A DNA stretch of 37,323 nucleotides from Nocardia ninae NBRC 108245 (GTDB lineage: Bacteria > Actinomycetota > Actinomycetes > Mycobacteriales > Mycobacteriaceae), in NCBI RefSeq assembly GCF_007990755.1, contig NZ_BJXA01000084.1, forward strand, positions 1-37,323. Direction: 5' to 3'. The notes under the pieces are model-generated. The model had not been told where the DNA came from. It ran no database searches and was given only the letters and a program-made list of their open reading frames with translations. Of the stretch, positions 32,391 to 37,323 are shown in pieces. Position 1 is the first letter of the stretch. The number at the start of each line of letters is the position of its first letter. A program made the translations under genes and the position numbers.

Positions 32391-32703
32391 ACCGCCACCT
32401 TCCCCGCGCTGTCAGCAGTTACGAGGCTCAGGCTACAACCAAGCAGTTGCTTGGTTCAACTGATGCCTTGCCTGCTATATCTGAATTCGGTTCTTACGGA
32501 GGGCTTTTGCGGCGCTTGCGCATGAGCGCCAAGTCACGCCACATCAGCTTGTGCTGTCGAACCACCCGACCGCCGAACAGCGCGCAGGACTGACGGAGTC
32601 GCTCGCGAACGAGTCTGCCCGAGTTTCGGATGGCACCGCCCGGGTAGATCTTGATTTTCTGCTCCGATCGACAGGTGACGTGCGCGGTGGCGTGGCAACG
32701 ACG
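32391..32703. other. Divergent intergenic region, 313 bp
   Basis: Lies between the thioesterase (minus) and antiporter (plus) starts. It contains the 20-bp palindrome and an AT-rich TATATC at about 32476, a possible -10 for the antiporter. I see no gene in it; frames reading through it are shadows. Confidence 0.5.
32437..32456. promoter_or_regulatory. 20-bp TetR-type palindromic operator
   Basis: AACCAAGCA-GT-TGCTTGGTT: nine-base perfect arms with a two-base centre. It falls between the putative -35 (TTGAAC) and -10 (TAGCCT) of the thioesterase promoter. The CAAGCA/TGCTTG core is like operators of TetR-family lipid regulators (for example KstR2, AAGCAAG-N2-CTTGCTT) in mycolic-acid bacteria. 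No TetR gene is in the window. Confidence 0.7.
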
Positions 32704-33978
32704 ATGACCAATCTCGATATCGAACGCGCGTACCTGATCGCCGGCATCGCATTGTTGTTGGCGGCCACGCTGCCTCGGCTCTTCAAGGATCGGGCGATCA
32801 CGGCGCCGATGCTGATGCTGGGGGTCGGGGCGGTCGGGGGACTGGTGATCGGGCCGACCGGCTTGCGAGCCGTGTCCCCGTTGTCCCATCCGACCGTGAT
32901 CGAACACCTCGCGGAGGTGTGTGTGATCGTGGCGCTGATGGGTGTCGGGCTGGCCATCGACCGTCCGCTGCACTGGCGTACCTGGGGGTCCACCTGGCGG
33001 TTGCTAATGATCACGATGCCGCTGTGCATCGCGGCGGTGGCGGTATTCGGGTGGTGGGCGGCGGCGTTGTCGCCTGCCGCCGCGGTTCTTCTTGCCGCGG
33101 TGCTGGCACCCACCGACCCGGTGCTGGCCTCGGATGTGCAGGTGGAGGGGCCGACGCCCGGCGGCGCGGGCTCCGCCGAGGAGGACGACGAGGTGCGTTT
33201 CGCGCTCACTTCGGAGGCGGGCCTCAACGATGCCCTGGCCTTCCCCTTCGTCTATTTGGCGATCTTCCTCGCGACCCAGGGCTCGGTGCAGAACTGGTTC
33301 GCCGGTTGGTTCGCGTGGGAACTCCTCGGCAAGATCGCCGTCGGCGCCCTCCTCGGGGCCATCGTGGGGGACCTGCTCGGGCGCGGCTTGTTCCGATTCC
33401 CCATCGAGAACGCACGACTCGCCGACCAAGGCGAACCGATCGCCGCCTTGGCCGCGGTGTTCGCGGTTTACGGGCTCACCGAACTCGTCGGCGGCTACGG
33501 CTTTCTCGCGGTGTTCGCGTGCGCGATCGCCATGCGACGGATCGAGCGCGACAGCGGATACCACGAGCAGATGCACAGCCTGGTCGAACAGTTGGAACAT
33601 GTCCTGACGCTTGTAGTGCTGCTGCTACTCGGAGCGGCATTGACCACCGGCCTGTTGAACGCGCTGTCCTGGCAAGGAGCCGCGGTCGGTGTCCTGCTCG
33701 TTTTCGTCTTCCGGCCGTTCGCCGGGTGGCTGGCGTTGCAGCGATGCGACGAGATGGCGCCGAAAGAGCGCGCCGTCACCGCATTCTTCGGCGTCCGCGG
33801 TATCGGCTCGGTCTACTACGTCTCCTATGGCCTGACCCAGGCAGCCCTTTCCTCGGAAGCTGAGACGCTGTGGGCGATCACGGCATTCACGATCGTCCTG
33901 TCCGTGCTCGTTCACGGCGCCAGCGCGGGATGGGTGATGAAACACCTGGAGAACGTTCGCGGGAAGGAGAGTGCCTGA
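32704..33978 (+). CDS. CPA1-type Na+(K+)/H+ antiporter
   Basis: A 424-residue integral membrane protein with about twelve hydrophobic segments. CPA1 landmarks are LLAAVLAPTDPVLASDVQVEGP (the paired-discontinuous-helix region), ALTSEAGLNDALAFPFVYLAIF with the ion-binding acidic/ND residues, and near the C-terminus KERAVTAFFGVRGIGSVYYVSYG, where the conserved arginine-glycine segment lies. It exchanges Na+ or K+ for H+ across the membrane for pH and salt balance. The frame opens at 32551, but MTNLDIERAYLIAGIALLL at 32704 places the first membrane segment correctly. The ribosome site is weak. Confidence 0.92.
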   Translation: MTNLDIERAYLIAGIALLLAATLPRLFKDRAITAPMLMLGVGAVGGLVIGPTGLRAVSPLSHPTVIEHLAEVCVIVALMGVGLAIDRPLHWRTWGSTWRLLMITMPLCIAAVAVFGWWAAALSPAAAVLLAAVLAPTDPVLASDVQVEGPTPGGAGSAEEDDEVRFALTSEAGLNDALAFPFVYLAIFLATQGSVQNWFAGWFAWELLGKIAVGALLGAIVGDLLGRGLFRFPIENARLADQGEPIAALAAVFAVYGLTELVGGYGFLAVFACAIAMRRIERDSGYHEQMHSLVEQLEHVLTLVVLLLLGAALTTGLLNALSWQGAAVGVLLVFVFRPFAGWLALQRCDEMAPKERAVTAFFGVRGIGSVYYVSYGLTQAALSSEAETLWAITAFTIVLSVLVHGASAGWVMKHLENVRGKESA

Positions 33979-34101
33979 CGCGGTCGGAATCGCGCAAGCT
34001 GAACGACCTTGATTGCTGTCGTTTGTGCGCCGACGAGCCGGGTAGGGCGTCGATGGGTGGCTATCAGCCCGGCCATCCAGGCAGACCAGGAGGTATCAAC
34101 C

Positions 34102-34668
34102 ATGGCAACACAACGCATCGACAGCACTGCGGATGTCATCGACTTCCTAGTGGAACAACACAATCGGATTCGGCAGCTGTTCACCGAAACCGCCGCGGCG
34201 GTGACCCCGGAGGAACGTGAGCAGAAGTTCTTCGAGCTGCGTCGGCTGCTCGCGGTCCACGAGACCGCGGAGGAGGAGATCGTCCACCCGCGGGCTCGCC
34301 GTGCCATCGATAACGGCGACGCCATCGTGGACGCCCGGTTGCAGGAGGAGAACAAGGCCAAGCAGGCGCTGGCCGAACTCGACAAGATGAACGTGAACTC
34401 GCCGGAATTCGGCGTGAAACTCGCCGCCCTACGCGACGCGGTACTCAACCACGCCGGGCACGAGGAAAGCGAGGAGTTCAAGCAGCTGCGGACCCAGCTC
34501 GATCAGAACGACCTCGAGCGGATGCGCGGCGTTGTCGAATTCGCCGAGAAGACCGCGCCGACCCGGCCGCACCCGGGTGTGGAGTCCGCACCGGCGAACA
34601 TGTTCGCGGGTCCGTTCGCCGCAGTGCTCGACCGGGTACGCGACGCAATCTCGAAACCGCGTCAGTAG
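34102..34668 (+). CDS. Hemerythrin HHE-domain protein
   Basis: A 188-residue protein from ATG 34102, with a strong AGGAGGT upstream. The HHE-type metal ligands are visible: H20 (EQHNRI), H53 and E57 (VHETAEEE), H62 (VHPR), then H117, H120 and E121 (HAGHEE). A di-iron four-helix bundle is expected, binding O2, NO or peroxide, or acting in iron/redox homeostasis. The Pro-rich tail APTRPHPG to SAPANMFAGP is outside the bundle. It is single-gene, followed by a strong hairpin. Confidence 0.92.
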   Translation: MATQRIDSTADVIDFLVEQHNRIRQLFTETAAAVTPEEREQKFFELRRLLAVHETAEEEIVHPRARRAIDNGDAIVDARLQEENKAKQALAELDKMNVNSPEFGVKLAALRDAVLNHAGHEESEEFKQLRTQLDQNDLERMRGVVEFAEKTAPTRPHPGVESAPANMFAGPFAAVLDRVRDAISKPRQ

Positions 34669-34694
34669 CAACACCTTTCGCTATGAGGTAACAC

Positions 34695-34732
34695 GAGCGG
34701 CGGTCGCGGGCACTGAAGCCTGACCGCCGCTC
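34695..34732. terminator. Hairpin between convergent genes, likely bidirectional terminator
   Basis: GAGCGGCGGTC (34695-34705) and GACCGCCGCTC (34722-34732) form a perfect 11-bp, mostly G-C stem with a 16-base loop. It lies just after the hemerythrin stop and before the end of the converging esterase gene. There is no run of T, as is common in actinobacteria. Confidence 0.65.
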
Positions 34733-34846
34733 ATGCTGTTCGGCAGGCAACGGCCACTGCATGATTCGGTGCGGGTGGTTGCCGTGTCACTGCTCAGGCG
34801 AAGACCTCACCCCCGCTGTCTATTCGTCGAACTCCGGGCCCGGGTA

Positions 34847-36370
34847 TCAGGACGTCCAGATCCCGCGTTGAGCAGCGAACGGATCGGGTTCGACACGGCC
34901 CTGATCGGACCAGATCATCGTCTGCCGCTTGTCCAGCGTGTAGCGGGGCCAATTCGAACCCGGGTCACGGTTTTTGATGAAAGCAACCCACGACATGTGC
35001 ATGGCGTCGGCCAGTGCTTGCGGCGGCGCGTCACCCTCTACGTCGGTGACGCCAGGTGCTTTCAGCAGATCGAACTCGAACGGCAGGTCCAGGCAATGCG
35101 CTGCCAGCCCGCGATAGCTCGGAGCCGTTGACGTCCAGTCGAATTCGTACAGCCAGGTCGGCAGATTCAGCCCGGCCCGTGCTTCGGCGACCCGATACGA
35201 CGGTCCGCGAATGATGCTGTCGCTGATGGCTTGACCGGCCAGCTGGGTCGGGTCCGCGCCGGGATAGGCGGCACGGTAGGCGTCCATGTCGGCCCCTCGA
35301 CCGGCGAGCGCGAGCGGACTGGCGGCCGCCGCTTCCGGATTCTGCGCGAGCATGGTTGCCGCCATATTGAATTCGTGCCTGGTGAAGCCGAGCAGCAGCG
35401 GAATGTCGCCGCCCGCACCGTTGTTCAACATTGCCGGTGTCGCGTCGGGGATCAGCTGGCCGTCGGCGAACGGTGCCAAGCCCAGCATCGGCACGCTCTC
35501 GCTACCCGGCCCCGGCGCCTGGAGCGCATCTTGCAGGTCGAGCACCTTGTCCTCGGGCAGGGCGCGTAACGCGGCCGCCGTCGCGGGCACTCCGGTGCGC
35601 CGGGTGAACAGCTCGGCGACGGCGCGTCCCGCAGCGAGATCGTTCGGTTGGGTCACCGCGCCGGACGCGCAGATGCCGGCCCGGAACAGACCGCGCGCGG
35701 ACGGCGTGGCCATCAGCGCCCAGACCGCCCCGCCGCCTGCGGACTGACCGGCGACGGTGACCTGAGCCGGATCGCCACCGAACGACGCGATATTGTCGCG
35801 AACCCACTGGAGACCCGCGATCCAGTCCAGCACCGCTCGATTGTCCGGAGCGCCGTCGAGGCGCAGGAAGCCATCGATGCCCAGCCGATAACCGACCGAA
35901 ACCACCACCACCCCATCACGATTGAACGCGGTGCCGTCGTACCAGGGGCTGGCGGGACTGCCCGCGACGAAGCCGCCGCCGTGGATCCACACCAGCACCG
36001 GCAGCGCGCGCGCCGACGGGTCCGGGGTGAAGACATTCAGGTTGAGGATGGCCGCGCCCGGAATGCTCGGCTCCGGGATGGTGGTCACCGAACCCAGCGA
36101 TCGGCGCTGGGCGGTGGGGCCATACGTGGTGCACTCCAGCGTTTCGGTCCACGGCGCGGGCGGTACCGGAGCCGCGAACCGCAACGCACCGACCGGCGGC
36201 TTCGCGAACGGCACACCGAGGAACGCGATGCCGGTGTCGCGTCGGCTACCCCGGACCGGACCGTATGTCGTCTGGACGACGTCCGACGGAGTGCGCTCGG
36301 CCGAGCACGCGGCGGCCAACGCCAGCGCGCCGGCTCCGAGCAGCACCGTCCGGCGGGTCAGGTGGGGCAT
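34847..36370 (-). CDS. Type-B carboxylesterase, exported lipoprotein
   Basis: A 507-residue alpha/beta hydrolase. ATG 36370 follows GAGG and starts a signal peptide with a twin-arginine-like TRRTVLLG and a lipobox LALAAACS (Cys about 22), so the mature enzyme is probably lipid-anchored outside the membrane. The type-B fold is shown by GIAFLGVPFAKPPVGALRF, the oxyanion region WIHGGGFVAGS, the nucleophile elbow GQSAGGG with Ser210, and the catalytic His425 in AAHCLDLPFEF. It hydrolyses esters of unknown origin. It is divergent from the ROK regulator; about 100 bases lie between them, so that regulator may control it. Confidence 0.92.
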   Translation of the reverse strand: MPHLTRRTVLLGAGALALAAACSAERTPSDVVQTTYGPVRGSRRDTGIAFLGVPFAKPPVGALRFAAPVPPAPWTETLECTTYGPTAQRRSLGSVTTIPEPSIPGAAILNLNVFTPDPSARALPVLVWIHGGGFVAGSPASPWYDGTAFNRDGVVVVSVGYRLGIDGFLRLDGAPDNRAVLDWIAGLQWVRDNIASFGGDPAQVTVAGQSAGGGAVWALMATPSARGLFRAGICASGAVTQPNDLAAGRAVAELFTRRTGVPATAAALRALPEDKVLDLQDALQAPGPGSESVPMLGLAPFADGQLIPDATPAMLNNGAGGDIPLLLGFTRHEFNMAATMLAQNPEAAAASPLALAGRGADMDAYRAAYPGADPTQLAGQAISDSIIRGPSYRVAEARAGLNLPTWLYEFDWTSTAPSYRGLAAHCLDLPFEFDLLKAPGVTDVEGDAPPQALADAMHMSWVAFIKNRDPGSNWPRYTLDKRQTMIWSDQGRVEPDPFAAQRGIWTS

Positions 36371-36438
36371 TGCGACCTCGATTCGTGTGTGTGGTTGACC
36401 AAGGCATGTTCGCGGTTCCCCCGGAAATAAGTCAATGG

Positions 36439-36466
36439 TTGAAAAAATTCTCCACCAGCCTATTGT
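36439..36466 (+). promoter_or_regulatory. Putative promoter of the ROK regulator gene
   Basis: TTGAAA (36439-36444), a 16-base spacer and TATTGT (36461-36466), then six bases to the GTG at 36473. This fits a leaderless transcript. It lies in an AT-rich island between divergent genes. Confidence 0.45.
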
Positions 36467-36472
36467 TGGATT

Positions 36473-37323
36473 GTGGAGACAAGTCCGGCACACGATTCGG
36501 TGGCCGTCCGCCGCCGCAATCTGGGATTGGTGCTGCGCTACGTCGCCGAGCACGGTCCCTGCGCGCGCACCGAGATCGCCGTGGCCACCGGCCTGTCGCA
36601 CGCGTCGGTCACCACCCTGGTGGCCGACCTCACGGCCCGCGGGCTACTGCGTGAAGACGGCGTACTGAACAGCGGTGGGCGCGGGCGGCCGCGCCGCCTG
36701 CTGCGCATGGTCCCGCGCCGCGCGGTGACCGTCGCGGTGCAGATCTCCGCCGAACAGCTCCGCGTGGCCGTCGCCGATCTCGCGGGCACGATCGTGTGGC
36801 AGGACGCCGTGCCGCACCACAGTGCCGCCGGCGTGCCCGCCACCATGGCGGACGCGGTCGCCACCGCGGTCCGGCGGGCCGAAGCGGCGGCGCCACCCGG
36901 CGCGGAACTGGTGCGCGTCGCGGTGGCGATGGCGGGGCCGGTCGCTGACGACGACGCGCAAACCGTGCTCGTCGCACCGGATTTCGGCTGGCTGCGTCCC
37001 GTCCGATTGCGGGCGCTGATCGCCGCCCGGCTGCCCGGCCGGACCTGCCCGATCGACGTGATCAACGATGCGAACGCCGCCGCACTGGCCGAATATCACG
37101 CGCAGCCACGGCGACCGCGCGGCGTCGTCTACATCGCGGCAGGCACCGGCATCGGCGGTGGCGTGGTGCTGGACGGGCGCATCCACACCGGCAGCCACGG
37201 CATCGCCGGCGAACCGGGGCACATGCCCGTCGCCATCGACGGACCGCCCTGCGCCTGCGGTGCGCACGGCTGCCTCGTCTGCTACGCGGGCCCCGAAGCG
37301 CTGCTCACCGCCGCCGGTCTCGG
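36473..37323 (+). CDS. ROK-family regulator/kinase, 3' end missing
   Basis: Opens at GTG 36473 and runs off the right edge with 283 codons visible. The N-terminal winged helix is RRRNLGLVLRYVAEHGPC followed by RTEIAVATGLSHASVTTLV. The ROK domain shows the sugar-binding and catalytic segment DVINDANAAALAEY, the phosphate loop YIAAGTGIGGGVV, and GEPGHMPVAID followed by the zinc-type cluster CACGAHGCLVCY. The usual glutamate after GCL is replaced by valine, which could weaken sugar binding or kinase activity. With the helix-turn-helix it is most likely a NagC/XylR-like sugar-responsive repressor. The divergent esterase is its nearest possible target. Confidence 0.9.
   Translation, partial: METSPAHDSVAVRRRNLGLVLRYVAEHGPCARTEIAVATGLSHASVTTLVADLTARGLLREDGVLNSGGRGRPRRLLRMVPRRAVTVAVQISAEQLRVAVADLAGTIVWQDAVPHHSAAGVPATMADAVATAVRRAEAAAPPGAELVRVAVAMAGPVADDDAQTVLVAPDFGWLRPVRLRALIAARLPGRTCPIDVINDANAAALAEYHAQPRRPRGVVYIAAGTGIGGGVVLDGRIHTGSHGIAGEPGHMPVAIDGPPCACGAHGCLVCYAGPEALLTAAGL

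Overview
The window is high-GC actinobacterial DNA, most likely from Nocardia or a close mycolic-acid relative. This rests on codon usage, frequent GTG/TTG starts, several apparently leaderless genes, an FAAL-type lipid ligase, an F420-type oxidoreductase and Tat-exported enzymes. Genus is an inference. I saw no rRNA, tRNA, CRISPR array, intact insertion sequence or phage module.

Bases 1-13499 form one tightly coupled plus-strand operon that looks like a biosynthetic gene cluster cut by the left edge. In order it encodes: the end of a nonribosomal peptide synthetase (C - A with an embedded N-methyltransferase - T - terminal reductase; specificity residues match the threonine code); a fatty-acyl-AMP ligase; a BtrH-like papain-fold protein; an FkbH-type glyceryl-ACP synthase; a free acyl carrier protein; a MaoC-SDR fusion; and an ABC-2 exporter (ATPase plus permease). 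Most junctions overlap or lie within a few bases. Inferred role: a lipid acid and a three-carbon FkbH-derived acyl group are loaded on carrier proteins, joined to an N-methylated threonine, released reductively as an aldehyde or alcohol, and exported. The combination FAAL + FkbH + ACP + BtrH-like + MaoC-SDR, with no ketosynthase in view, is the most unusual part of the window.

Bases 13500-24960 are a mosaic of short, mostly single-gene units: unknown proteins, two NTF2/SnoaL-fold proteins, a DUF6886-like protein, a nucleotidyltransferase-like protein, a Tat-exported FAD amine oxidase, a MepB-like protein, an LLM-class oxidoreductase, an ADP-ribosylglycohydrolase, a small KOW-like protein, a membrane protein built from an internal duplication, and a divergent Lrp regulator / EamA exporter pair followed by an aldo-keto reductase. 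Several genes start 6-8 bases after a TAnnnT -10 box, suggesting leaderless transcripts.

Bases 24961-25459 are a gene-poor gap with an 83%-identical 53-bp direct repeat whose units carry inverted GTCCC/GGGAC arms. Bases 25460-29393 carry a protein made of two tandem ~90-residue repeats, a GerW/YtfJ-like protein, a phospholipase D-family enzyme, a small secreted cysteine protein, a DUF3291-like protein and a decayed coding fragment.

Bases 29448-37323 hold a MarR regulator divergent from an Old Yellow Enzyme gene with three TTGA-N5-TCAA sites between them, a SRPBCC protein, a hotdog thioesterase with a 20-bp palindrome inside its putative promoter, a CPA1-type antiporter, a hemerythrin-like protein, a strong hairpin, a type-B carboxylesterase lipoprotein, and a ROK-family regulator cut by the right edge.
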